Positions 36,385-44,171 of a stretch of DNA of 52,809 bases are shown piece by piece (position 1 is the stretch's first letter; every line of letters begins with the position of its first letter). The stretch comes from Cyclobacterium sp. (GTDB lineage Bacteria > Bacteroidota > Bacteroidia > Cytophagales > Cyclobacteriaceae). Position numbers and translations under genes: made by a program. Location: positions 1 through 52,809 of the forward strand of contig NZ_JABURL010000044.1 of the NCBI RefSeq assembly GCF_014762705.1, read 5' to 3'. The notes below the pieces were generated by a model. That model saw only the letters and a program-made list of their open reading frames with translations. It did no database searches and was not told where the DNA came from.

Positions 36385-36431
36385 TACTTAACATTGCTGC
36401 TGCCAGCCCCAACTGAACCAAACGAAAACAA

Positions 36432-36560
36432 ATGACGGCAGCCGTTAATCAAAATCCGGAACAACGAGCGCAGGATACCATCGATGCGATGTTGGTGCAG
36501 GCAGGCTTGGAGAGTTTCACGGAAGTGATGGGAACGATTACTGGTAAACCATCCGCGTAA
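36432..36560 (+). pseudogene. N-terminal fragment of a type I restriction enzyme R subunit (HsdR)
   Basis: A 42-codon frame begins MTAAVNQNPEQRAQDTIDAMLVQAGLE. The NPEQ-A-D-ID--L--AG pattern is the start of many HsdR proteins, which continue for about 900-1100 residues, but here the match breaks off after about 27 residues and a stop comes at 36560. No hsdM or hsdS is nearby. I read this as the scar of a removed restriction locus. Too short to act on its own. Confidence 0.6.
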
Positions 36561-36572
36561 AAATGTGCAAAG

Positions 36573-37370
36573 ATGAGCAGGGAGTATTTAGCGTTCGTAG
36601 AAGGTAGATTCGGAATGGGCTTTGTTCCCAGGCTCCTTTCCGTCATTTTTGGCCTTATTTCCGGCTTTTCGGTGTTTTATTTTTTGTATTTTTTCGGAGC
36701 ATACGGTATACAGCAAGGACTGTCTTATTCCGGTCATACCCATCTTTTTCGAAGCATCAGTTTTGGTTTGTTGACCTTTGTGTACCTGACCGCTTTTGAA
36801 GGCTGGATTCAACCAAAATTGACGCTTACCCGACCTCTCCATTTCCTTCTCTGGTACCTGAGTTTGGTGGTAGTGGGAAGCCATCTTATTTTTCTTTTAT
36901 TTAATTTCTTCTGGAATTGGCAGGAATGGACCCTGCGATCCTATGGACTGATCATGAAGGAGTTTCCTTTAATGATGGTCCTGCCGGTTTTCTTTTATTT
37001 GGTACTTAAGCGGATTGCCATTCCCCAAACGCCAACGATCCCTTTCCTCACTTTTCAATCGGAAAACGGGAAAGATCGGTTGCGACTGAAGCTTCGGTAC
37101 TTTCTCTATGCCAACTCCTCGGAAAACTACATTACCATTGCTTACATCTCAGACGGACAGGCCAAACAACACCTTATTCGCAAACCGCTGAAAGCCCTGG
37201 AACAAGAGCTGAGCGCTTACCCGGAAATCGTACGTACGCATCGAAGTTACTTGGTCAATCGCCGAAACATACAGGCCGTGAAGCAAGTCAAAGGAAAACT
37301 TTTTCTGGAGGTCCATGGGACCGCTGTACCCGTATCCAAACCCTATCGGCAACAGTTTCTCGAGGACTGA
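36573..37370 (+). CDS. LytTR-family transcriptional regulator with membrane N-terminus
   Basis: Up to 265 residues. Four membrane helices at about 18-150 (LLSVIFGLISGFSVFYFLYFFGAYG, ISFGLLTFVYLTAF, FLLWYLSLVVVGSHLIFLLFNFFW, LMMVLPVFFYLVLKR) followed by a LytTR DNA-binding domain at about 165-262: YFLYANSSENYITIAY, LIRKPLKALEQEL, IVRTHRSYLVNRRNIQAVKQVKGKLFLEVHGTAVPVSKPYRQQF. This is the Bacteroidota membrane-LytTR form, probably signalling directly without a kinase. Start may be 36573 or ATG 36615; the first 14 residues overlap the fragmented region and are uncertain. It likely controls the serine hydrolase gene downstream. Confidence 0.88.
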   Translation: MSREYLAFVEGRFGMGFVPRLLSVIFGLISGFSVFYFLYFFGAYGIQQGLSYSGHTHLFRSISFGLLTFVYLTAFEGWIQPKLTLTRPLHFLLWYLSLVVVGSHLIFLLFNFFWNWQEWTLRSYGLIMKEFPLMMVLPVFFYLVLKRIAIPQTPTIPFLTFQSENGKDRLRLKLRYFLYANSSENYITIAYISDGQAKQHLIRKPLKALEQELSAYPEIVRTHRSYLVNRRNIQAVKQVKGKLFLEVHGTAVPVSKPYRQQFLED

Positions 37371-37593
37371 TTTTTATTCGTCACAAATAGGCGCTTTTTA
37401 TCCCAAAACAGCCCTTCCCCTCGCCAAATCAGGTTTTCAGCGTGCATCTTTACCGAAAAGGAAATTCAATGAAATCGACATGATTAAAATCATCAGTAGA
37501 CACACAGGGCAATGATTATTTTAATCGTCAAAGATCCTCCCGATTTAGTATCGGGACAAGCTATCTGGCCTATTAAAAATAAATTATAAACAG

Positions 37594-38751
37594 ATGAAAA
37601 AGCTATTCCACCTAATTTGTGTATCCGGGATTGCGGTGCTAATCGGCTGTCAGCCGGAAGGCAAGCGTTCGCTGCATGGCGGAATCCCTACCGCTTCCCA
37701 ACAACTTGACTCACTTTTTCAAAGTCATTTTGAGCAGGACCTCTTTCATGGAGGCGTGGTCATCACGCAATATGGGGAGAGGATCTATGAGAGCTATTGG
37801 GGTCTGGCCGATCGGAGTTGGGGCATTCCTTTCGACAAAGAGGTAAAACTTGATATCGCTTCGGTAAATAAATCGATGATTGCAGCTCTGGCCTTAAAAG
37901 CAGTGGAAGAAGAGCGGCTAAAGCTTGATGATCGCATTGCGTCCTTGCTTTCCGGCTTTTCCTACCAGGGTGAATTTCATGCGGACATCACCTTGCACCA
38001 CCTGCTGACGCATACTGCCGGTTTAGCCGATTATGACGGCGTAGCGGAAGCCTTGAGGCAGGATAATTTCCTGAAATTTAAACGCTCGCGATTTACCGAT
38101 GCCGCCTACGTTGACTTCATCAGTCTGCTCGCACCGATCGGCGAACCGGGAGAACAATTTCATTACAGCAATTTCGCCTACCACCTGCTGGCAATCATCC
38201 TGGCCGATACCTATTCCAAACCGTTTGCAGAGCTGCTCAAAGAAAAACTCACCGAGCCTTTAGGCCTGAGACACACGGTGTCAGAGGGGCTCAACGAACG
38301 CCTGATCCCTCAACTGGCCCAAGCGTATACCCACCAAGCGTCCACCGGGGAATGGCTGGAAAACCCGTTCATCGACCTGAGCCTGAGCAGGAGGATATTC
38401 TCTACCGCTGCTGATCTGAGCCGTTGGGCGCAGGTGATGGACAACCCCGGTTGGCTGAAAGCGGCATCGTTGGAATTGATACAGCAAAACCATCTGTCCG
38501 GCATCAGTAAAGATGTCAGCTATGGCTACGGCTGGGTCATATTTGATAAAGAAAACAAAAGCAAGATGGGTGATTTAGGCATCGATACGCCCTACATCAT
38601 TCACGGAGGCAGCACGGACGGCTACAAAGCGTTGCTTATCAATATCAACCAGGGTGCGTACGTGATCAGCTTTTTAAGCAATGTAGGAAACCGGACGAAC
38701 GAAATGCAACTCGCTCAAAAAATTACCGAAATCTTAATGAAAAAACCATGA
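37594..38751 (+). CDS. Serine hydrolase, beta-lactamase/class C fold lipoprotein
   Basis: 385 residues; lipobox VLIGC with Cys19. The beta-lactamase/transpeptidase-like fold shows SxxK as Ser90-Val-Asn-Lys93 (DIASVNKSM), the Tyr-x-Asn motif in FHYSNFAYH, and a late HGGSTDGYKALL in place of the KTG box. Likely acts in the periplasm as an esterase, D-aminopeptidase or peptide hydrolase; a true antibiotic beta-lactamase is not implied. The leader contains a small TCCCGAT/ATCGGGA hairpin at 37538-37556. Its last bases overlap the next start (ATGA). Confidence 0.88.
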   Translation: MKKLFHLICVSGIAVLIGCQPEGKRSLHGGIPTASQQLDSLFQSHFEQDLFHGGVVITQYGERIYESYWGLADRSWGIPFDKEVKLDIASVNKSMIAALALKAVEEERLKLDDRIASLLSGFSYQGEFHADITLHHLLTHTAGLADYDGVAEALRQDNFLKFKRSRFTDAAYVDFISLLAPIGEPGEQFHYSNFAYHLLAIILADTYSKPFAELLKEKLTEPLGLRHTVSEGLNERLIPQLAQAYTHQASTGEWLENPFIDLSLSRRIFSTAADLSRWAQVMDNPGWLKAASLELIQQNHLSGISKDVSYGYGWVIFDKENKSKMGDLGIDTPYIIHGGSTDGYKALLININQGAYVISFLSNVGNRTNEMQLAQKITEILMKKP

Positions 38752-39464
38752 AGAAAGAATTGAAAAGCCTGGCAATACTAACCTTAATCCTTGTTTCATT
38801 TACCGCTTCCGCTCAACGGGAACGGATGCTGGGTCTCTGGTCGGTCGAAAAAGTAACGGTTGGTGAGGAAAACATGACCCCGGTGGCAAAATGGACCAGA
38901 ATCAACGCGGATGGCACCTATCAAGTCGGAAATGGCTGGCTGCAAAACGGAAGTGGGCGGTGGAAGTATGAGGTAGAAAACAATCGTTACACGGCCACCG
39001 ATCCCTTAGATATAGCGGACGAATTCGGAGGTTTTTCCGTATCGTTTCATGGAACAAACATGCGCTGGCAACGGGCGGAGGAAGGTATGCAAGTTGAGGT
39101 ATCTTTAGTGCCTGTTGAAGAGCTGCCCCGGTCGCCTGCCGACTACTTGAAAGGCATTTGGGATTTGGTGGAAATCACCGAAAATGAAACATCCATTTTA
39201 GGGGATTTCGATCCGGAGAATAAACACAAACTGTTCATCCGCTGGGACCGGATCTATATCAATTTTACGCCGGAGGGAAACAGATGGACCGGGTATTGGC
39301 ATATTCACGGGCATAAACCAGAAGTCACCCTGCTCCCTGACCAGGAAAATGGAACGGTCGAAAGCTGGCGGATAACGGTCAATGAAAAAGAACTCCGGAT
39401 GAAGGGGATCTCCGATAGCAACCAAACCATAGAGCGACACTATGTGAGACGGAATACCTTTTAG
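38748..39464 (+). CDS. Exported protein with two lipocalin-like repeats
   Basis: 238 residues, signal peptide ending SFTASAQ at about 22. The mature part looks like two lipocalin-like units: first MLGLWSVEKVTVGEENMTPVAKWTRINADGTYQVGNGW through FHGTNMRWQR, second LKGIWDLVEITENETSIL through WTGYWHIHGH and WRITVNEKELRMKGI. Both begin with the G-x-W motif of that fold. Function not known. It is coupled to the serine hydrolase by an ATGA overlap, so the two are likely made together. Confidence 0.72.
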   Translation: MKKELKSLAILTLILVSFTASAQRERMLGLWSVEKVTVGEENMTPVAKWTRINADGTYQVGNGWLQNGSGRWKYEVENNRYTATDPLDIADEFGGFSVSFHGTNMRWQRAEEGMQVEVSLVPVEELPRSPADYLKGIWDLVEITENETSILGDFDPENKHKLFIRWDRIYINFTPEGNRWTGYWHIHGHKPEVTLLPDQENGTVESWRITVNEKELRMKGISDSNQTIERHYVRRNTF

Positions 39465-39668
39465 CGCAAACGAAACAGGTGTCGGGACATGGAATTCAAG
39501 CCATGTATCCCTCGGGGAATCCATTCAATTTAGCCAGTAATCAGAGCCGGGAAGGCCCGTCGTCTGCCTTTCCTTCTACACTCTTCCGGGTTGGCGGGCA
39601 GTAGCTGGTAGCGTTCCTTTTGTTGAGGCAGTTTTTGATTCATTAATTTCGGATTACCCTCTTTTTTT
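39465..39668. other. Non-coding stretch before the operator-like dyad
   Basis: About 200 bases with no open frame I would support, no strong hairpin and no T-run terminator. It belongs to the debris zone that holds the deleted oxidoreductase copy just downstream. Confidence 0.4.
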
Positions 39669-39740
39669 GGTTCGGATATGTAATTCCGAACCTATTGCTG
39701 AAATTGCGAACTTCCGGATAGCTTTTATTCTTCATCTTTG
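39669..39740 (+). promoter_or_regulatory. Perfect palindromic operator and -7 box before a deleted oxidoreductase gene
   Basis: Arms GGTTCGGA (39669-39676) and TCCGAACC (39685-39692) form a perfect dyad with 8-base spacer TATGTAAT. TTCCGGA follows at 39712-39718 and CATCTTTG at 39733-39740. These elements, in the same order, stand in front of the intact MDR gene at 24686-24758. Distance from right arm to CATCTTTG is 48 bases here and 49 there, while the middle half-site moves by 7. Confidence 0.55.
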
Positions 39741-39767
39741 AAGTGTTATCATCAAATCCCATCAAAC

Positions 39768-39864
39768 ATGACATCGAAGCTATCCCCTGGAGCAAATTGC
39801 AGAAGCGCACAAATATGTGGAACAGGGTCACAAGAGAGGGAATGTGGTCCTTGCTGTAGCCTAA
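39768..39864 (+). pseudogene. Internally deleted MDR oxidoreductase gene (start and last 28 codons left)
   Basis: An ATG at 39768 stands 28 bases after the -7-like box, as in the intact copy at 24782. From 39781 a second frame, not in phase with that ATG, encodes [20 protein letters not shown] then NVVLAVA and TAA at 39864, the standard C-terminus of MDR reductases and clearly like YPLARLSEAHQYIDSGHKKG in the intact gene. Everything between is missing, so nearly the whole enzyme has been lost. Confidence 0.75.
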
Positions 39865-39920
39865 GTCGAACCCGTCCTGAGTAGGCTTTATCAGGATGGA
39901 TCATCACCTATCAGAAGATT

Positions 39921-40091
39921 ATGGAAAAGAAAGAAACAAAATACCTTGGAGTGGGAATCGCTATGGGAACGGCCATTGGCGCGGCCATAGGAATCGCCAT
40001 GGGCAACCTTGCGATTGGCATTTCTCTGGGAATCGCCATTGGTGCTGCACTAGGATATTCCATGCACCAAAAAGACAGCGATTCAGCCTAA
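39921..40091 (+). CDS. Small glycine-zipper membrane protein
   Basis: 56 residues: start MEKKETKYLGVGIAMGTAIG, then a regular G-x3-G pattern (GAAIGIAMGNLAIGISLGIAIGAALGYSM) and a polar tail HQKDSDSA. Glycine zippers pack against each other in membranes or form small oligomers. The single long hydrophobic run suggests a membrane helix hairpin or oligomer. It follows the deleted oxidoreductase copy and precedes a serine hydrolase gene by 120 bases. Too short for many gene callers. No close relative recognised. Confidence 0.65.
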   Translation: MEKKETKYLGVGIAMGTAIGAAIGIAMGNLAIGISLGIAIGAALGYSMHQKDSDSA

Positions 40092-40211
40092 GGTATTAAC
40101 CCAAAGGTCCGCCGGTGTGAATTACTGGCAAAAATTGAATGGAAAATGCCAACCTGTAGATCCGGCTGTGGAACCTGATAAAAACAAAGAAGCGTCTCAA
40201 CTTACCGAATC

Positions 40212-41243
40212 ATGAAAAAGAAATATACCAGGCAAGTACTGAGAGTAGTCCTGATCCTTGGATCAATCGCCTCCCTCTTTTTTGTTCCCTGGCTGTTGGT
40301 GAAAGCCTGGATCCTTCCCCTGCATGATACTATTCAGGAACAGTTGGAGGAGGCAATCGCTCATGGGTTTGACGGGATGATCGTCTATATCGACCAGGGG
40401 GGCAAGACACCGCAGCAGTATGCTGCTGGCTGGCACAACCGGGAATCCGAAACACCGGCCAAAGCCGATGCGCTGTTTAAGATTGCAAGTATCAGCAAGC
40501 TATATGATGCGGTAGCCGTCACAAAATTGGTAAGTGACGGACGGCTTTCTCTTGATAAAACTTTAGTGGAGTACCTGCCGGAACTTGAAGGAAAAATCCA
40601 GCATGCAGATAAAATCACGTTAAGGTTGATGATTCAGCATAGAAGCGGGATTCCCAATTTTACAGATGCACCTGGTTTCTGGGCTTCTCCCACCGAATCC
40701 TACGAAGAAAGCCTTGCATTGATACTGGGAAAACCGGCCAACTTCGAACCCGGTGAAGACTATGAATACTGCAACACCAATTACCTGTTGATCAACAAGA
40801 TCATGGATGATGTGCTGGGGTATGACAACTTTGAGTTTATCCGGGAGGAAATTTTAAATCCCCTGAAGCTCAGGAATACCTACCCATCGCTGAAAGCCGT
40901 GAATATAGCCGATGTAATGAGTGGCTACCATGTGGGATATGCTCCTGATCTCAAGACAAATGACCACGGCATGCACGCCACTGCAGCGGATGTAGGTGTT
41001 TTTTTGAGGGCCTTGAACGAGGGATCATTGTTTAAACCCGGAGAACAGGAAATATATGCTTCCATTTACGAGTACGAACATGGAGGCTGGGTTCCGGGCT
41101 ACCAGAGTTTTGCAGCATATCATAAGGATATAGATACCGTTATTATTGCATTCTACAGCACAACTGACCCTAAGCTTTACAATTGGAACCTGTCAGAAAT
41201 AATCAACAATAGAATGGCGCAAATAATCAGAAAGAATCAATAG
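40212..41243 (+). CDS. Serine hydrolase, beta-lactamase/class C fold
   Basis: 343 residues with an N-terminal membrane anchor (VLRVVLILGSIASLFFVPWLLV, no lipobox). SxxK is Ser93-Ile-Ser-Lys96 (FKIASISKLYDAVA), Tyr-x-Asn is in YEYCNTNYLLINK, and a His-Gly element occurs as DHGMHATAADV. The LMIQHRSGIPNF segment is typical of class C beta-lactamase-related esterases and D-Ala carboxypeptidases. Probably periplasmic face of the inner membrane. Its start overlaps the stop of a 45-codon frame upstream (see rejected list). Second of three such enzymes in 10 kb. Confidence 0.88.
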   Translation: MKKKYTRQVLRVVLILGSIASLFFVPWLLVKAWILPLHDTIQEQLEEAIAHGFDGMIVYIDQGGKTPQQYAAGWHNRESETPAKADALFKIASISKLYDAVAVTKLVSDGRLSLDKTLVEYLPELEGKIQHADKITLRLMIQHRSGIPNFTDAPGFWASPTESYEESLALILGKPANFEPGEDYEYCNTNYLLINKIMDDVLGYDNFEFIREEILNPLKLRNTYPSLKAVNIADVMSGYHVGYAPDLKTNDHGMHATAADVGVFLRALNEGSLFKPGEQEIYASIYEYEHGGWVPGYQSFAAYHKDIDTVIIAFYSTTDPKLYNWNLSEIINNRMAQIIRKNQ

Positions 41244-41369
41244 CCATAACACCGCTATTATCCACGGCCTCTGTAGGTGGGCGGGGACCTCATCTACACC
41301 AAGGTAAAGACCACCGGAACACACTAAAGGGCTTAAGGCGGAGTACGTAAATTCAAAATAAATTAAAAA

Positions 41370-41963
41370 ATGAAAAGTTACATCTTATTATGTTTGGCAT
41401 TGGTAATGATTGGTTCCTGTAGCCGTTCATTGACATCTGATATCTCCCGGCAACCAACGCTTGCCGATTACCGGCTCGGTGAAAAATGGGTTTGGAAATA
41501 CAAGGGCATCACCACAGAGGGAGAAGTCCGCTCGGATGGCGAAGATACCAGAGAAATAGTCAATGTGGATGGCGTTTTAGGCATGACCGTAGGAAATGAT
41601 ACCATTCCTGTTACTGAAATAGTCAGGCCCGATGATAGCGATACTCCTAAATACGACTGGCCTTTGGAAGTGGGTAAAAAGTGGAAATATGAAAACAACT
41701 GGACCAGCCAGGATGGAACAACGGGAAGCCAAAGTCAGGAGGCAGAGGTATTGAGTTACCAGGAAGAAACGGTAGCGGCGGGAACATTCATGGCATACAC
41801 CATTAAATATACCGGAAGAACCACCAATTCCAGAGGGTACAATTCCCATGAAGAGGAGGTTTGGTTATATGCCCCTGCTGTTAAAAATTTCATTAAACTG
41901 ACCCAAAATCAGGGTGATTTTTTTTACGTGGAGGAATTGATCGAATACACAATCCCTGAGTAA
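41370..41963 (+). CDS. Uncharacterised lipoprotein
   Basis: 197 residues, lipobox MIGSC with Cys17. The mature part is beta-rich and polar: YRLGEKWVWKYKGITTEGEVRS, GNDTIPVTEIVRPDDSDTPKYDWPLEVGKKWKYENNW, ending FYVEELIEYTIPE. The repeated 'GKKWKY' style is found in many exported Bacteroidota proteins with a beta-sandwich. No enzymatic motif. It is followed directly by the remnant of an outer-membrane barrel gene. Confidence 0.7.
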   Translation: MKSYILLCLALVMIGSCSRSLTSDISRQPTLADYRLGEKWVWKYKGITTEGEVRSDGEDTREIVNVDGVLGMTVGNDTIPVTEIVRPDDSDTPKYDWPLEVGKKWKYENNWTSQDGTTGSQSQEAEVLSYQEETVAAGTFMAYTIKYTGRTTNSRGYNSHEEEVWLYAPAVKNFIKLTQNQGDFFYVEELIEYTIPE

Positions 41964-41964
41964 T

Positions 41965-42321
41965 GGAATCGATCAGAAATTCAACCTATATTTCGTCACA
42001 CAACTATCTATTAATCATCATCAACTAAACACCTACTATCCCGCGACCTACAACTACCTGGTTGGGAATGTAGGATATGGTTTTCAAATCAAACTCTTTG
42101 AAGGTGTTTACCTCGGTACCAATGTTAAAATGGGTGCTTTCACCTACAATAGAAACTCCGAAAACCCCTATGAAGGGTTTTATTCAGCAGATTTTTTGAT
42201 GAAACCGGATTCATTTTGGACTTTCAATTTCACCTTAGTTATTTTTTGTAAACCACCCCTCACGACAAAAAGACTACCAAACTCGCATGACTATGACCTC
42301 TCGAAAAACCTGTGTTTTTAG
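41965..42321 (+). pseudogene. C-terminal remnant of an outer-membrane beta-barrel protein
   Basis: From 41965 the frame reads GIDQKFNLYFVTQLSINHH, then NYLVGNVGYGFQIKLFEGVYLGTNVKMGAF, SENPYEGFYSADFLMKPDSFWTFNFTL, with alternating hydrophobic and aromatic residues as in porin-family strands. It has no start codon or signal peptide and its own frame begins inside the stop of the previous gene; it then drifts into a tail KPPLTTKRLPNSHDYDLSK with stop at 42321. Reads as the last strands of a barrel whose 5' part is gone. Confidence 0.5.
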
Positions 42322-42434
42322 AATAGTGCTCGTAGTTGGAGGCGCCATTTCCTTGTTCCCTGCCTGTTGCTGACTTTGAAATTGGTTCACAAATAGATAT
42401 CTTAGGAAAACAGAACGGTTTATTTACATGAGGA

Positions 42435-42505
42435 GCCGGTCGCAATGCCCGTCCGATGAACGATTCGGTGAGAAACTTGAGCTGTATTTACTCCTGTCTA
42501 CTCCA
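42435..42505 (+). other. Possible degenerate 3' end (domain V-VI) of a group II intron
   Basis: GAGCCGG (42435) is followed by CCGTCCG, then GGTGAGAAACTTGAGCTGT, a short GAG..CTC stem, and TGTCTACTC at 42497-42505. This order resembles group II intron 3' ends I know (GAGCCG..., a GTCCGGT-type arm, TGTGAGAA..., domain VI stem, CTACTC). The domain V arm is imperfect, with a few extra bases. No reverse transcriptase is present, so at best a remnant. Confidence 0.3.
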
Positions 42506-42558
42506 GGCAAATCCTTGTAGCAAGTAGATGCTTTTGGTTGGAAACTAATGCATTAAAC

Positions 42559-43620
42559 ATGTTAAACATTAAAATTGAACGAATTTCCTGCTTGTTAATT
42601 CTATTTTTCTTTACGACCACCGCTTTGTTGAGGGCCCAAAGTGAATCTATAAATGAAGAGAGATTCGTATCCATCGGGGGAATTGAGCAATGGGTTACGA
42701 TAGTAGGTGATGATAAAAGCAATCCCATTATCTTTTTTCTGCATGGTGGTCCGGGAAGTACATTGAGTCAATTTGATAACCATATGTATGCCGGCTGGGA
42801 GAAGGATTTCGTTTTAGTAAATTGGGACCAAAGGGGAGCCGGAAAAACATTTGGCCGCAATGCTCCTTCTGACATAAATGAAGAATTTTTTGCAACGAAT
42901 CCATTGAAGGTAGAACAGATGACCAAAGACGGGGTCGAGCTTACAAGGTATATTCTTGATTACCTTAATCAACAAAAACTAATACTGGTGGGCACTTCCT
43001 GGGGTTCTATTCTTGGCATGAAGATGATTTTAGATAGCCCTGAGATTTTTGATGCCTACCTGGGCCACGCTCAGGTAGTGAATTTTTCCAGAAATATCGA
43101 CTATGCTTATAATAAGGTTCATGAGTTGGCTATTGAATCTGAGGATAGTACCTCATTGGATATGCTTGAAGAACTAGGTGGGCCACCTTATGATGATGCC
43201 AGAAGTTACGGCCAATTGTTGCGAATAGTAAAAAAATATGAGAGAGATCGTTCTATTCCTGCTCCTGACGCATGGTGGGAAATAGCAGCTCAATATGACA
43301 ATGAGAATGATAGGAAAGCAAGAAATGATGGGGATGACTACTCCTTTATCAATTTTGTCGGACATGCCAAACTTGGGATAGAATCGATGGTTTCAGGGAT
43401 TGATTTCGACAAGGATGGTTTGGTAATTGAAATACCTGTCTATCTAATACAGGGAGAGCAAGACATATTGACCCCAAAAGAGCTCACCAAACCTTATTTT
43501 GACAAAATACAGGCCCCAAAAAAGGAATATTTTTTAGTGCCTGATGCAGCACATGGGCACAATCAATCGATCGTTGACAAACAACTTGCAGTAATCAATC
43601 AGATCTTATCGCAAAAGTAA
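42559..43620 (+). CDS. Alpha/beta hydrolase, proline-iminopeptidase-like, exported
   Basis: 353 residues from ATG 42559, which gives the signal peptide MLNIKIERISCLLILFFFTT ending ALLRAQ; TTG 42538 is less likely. Proline iminopeptidase-like motifs: HGGPG at 62-66, VNWDQRGAGKTFG, nucleophile elbow GTSWGS with Ser148, an acid in QGEQDILTPKEL and the catalytic His in PDAAHGHNQS. Expected to cleave N-terminal residues of peptides or small esters outside the cytoplasm. The 60 bases before it contain a 19-base exact match to the interior of the hydrolase gene at 33348. Confidence 0.88.
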   Translation: MLNIKIERISCLLILFFFTTTALLRAQSESINEERFVSIGGIEQWVTIVGDDKSNPIIFFLHGGPGSTLSQFDNHMYAGWEKDFVLVNWDQRGAGKTFGRNAPSDINEEFFATNPLKVEQMTKDGVELTRYILDYLNQQKLILVGTSWGSILGMKMILDSPEIFDAYLGHAQVVNFSRNIDYAYNKVHELAIESEDSTSLDMLEELGGPPYDDARSYGQLLRIVKKYERDRSIPAPDAWWEIAAQYDNENDRKARNDGDDYSFINFVGHAKLGIESMVSGIDFDKDGLVIEIPVYLIQGEQDILTPKELTKPYFDKIQAPKKEYFLVPDAAHGHNQSIVDKQLAVINQILSQK

Positions 43621-43670
43621 AATACCATCGACAAAATCCAATCACAAAGTGTTTAACGAAGACGGATGAT

Positions 43671-44144
43671 ATGACACCTTTATTCAAAAAGCTAAACTAT
43701 AAGGGGCAGGAGCAAATCCTGGTGGTCAGTGCGCCCGAATCATTTACAAAAGAACTGGATGCACTGGCCCAATCTACTGATGTGACCATTTACAATGATT
43801 CCGCTAAGCCTGAGGCGGTAACATTTGCCATTTGTTTTGTTATGACCCAAGCGGAAATCGATCGCTTTATTTCCGATGTTGAAAGAAAGCTGCCGGGAGA
43901 TGTGGTCATCTGGATATGTTATCCCAAAGCCAGTTCAAAGCAGTACAAATGTGATTTTAACCGGGACACGGGTTTTGGGATCCTTGGTGATTACGGGCTT
44001 GAGGCGGTCAGGCAGGTTGCCATTGACGAGGACTGGAGTGCCTTGCGGTTCCGGAAAGTGGAATATATCAAAAATATTACGCGAAGGGAGAGCTTTGCAT
44101 TGACCAAAGAAGCAAAGCGCCGAACGAATAAGAAGGGCGAATGA
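43671..44144 (+). CDS. Uncharacterised protein resembling DUF3052
   Basis: 157 residues, no signal or membrane helix, basic tail (TKEAKRRTNKKGE). Central pieces FKKLNYKGQEQILVVSAPESFTKEL, AVTFAICFVMTQAEIDRFI, GDVVIWICYPKASSKQYKC and LEAVRQVAIDEDWSALRFRKVEYI share the layout of DUF3052 proteins (KLG, a central strand with WxxYPK and a final WSALR/WSGLK). Cytoplasmic, function unknown. Start 50 bases after the hydrolase stop. A DinB-type or DNA-binding role is sometimes guessed for the family but is not supported here. Confidence 0.65.
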   Translation: MTPLFKKLNYKGQEQILVVSAPESFTKELDALAQSTDVTIYNDSAKPEAVTFAICFVMTQAEIDRFISDVERKLPGDVVIWICYPKASSKQYKCDFNRDTGFGILGDYGLEAVRQVAIDEDWSALRFRKVEYIKNITRRESFALTKEAKRRTNKKGE

Positions 44145-44171
44145 AATTTAAGGTAAGTTTAATTTGGTGAT

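Noticed and set aside
40081-40215. 45-codon open frame ending in ATGA with the serine hydrolase start
   Set aside because: No ATG start and a composition unlike a real protein; it overlaps the end of the glycine-zipper gene. The ATGA overlap is probably chance.
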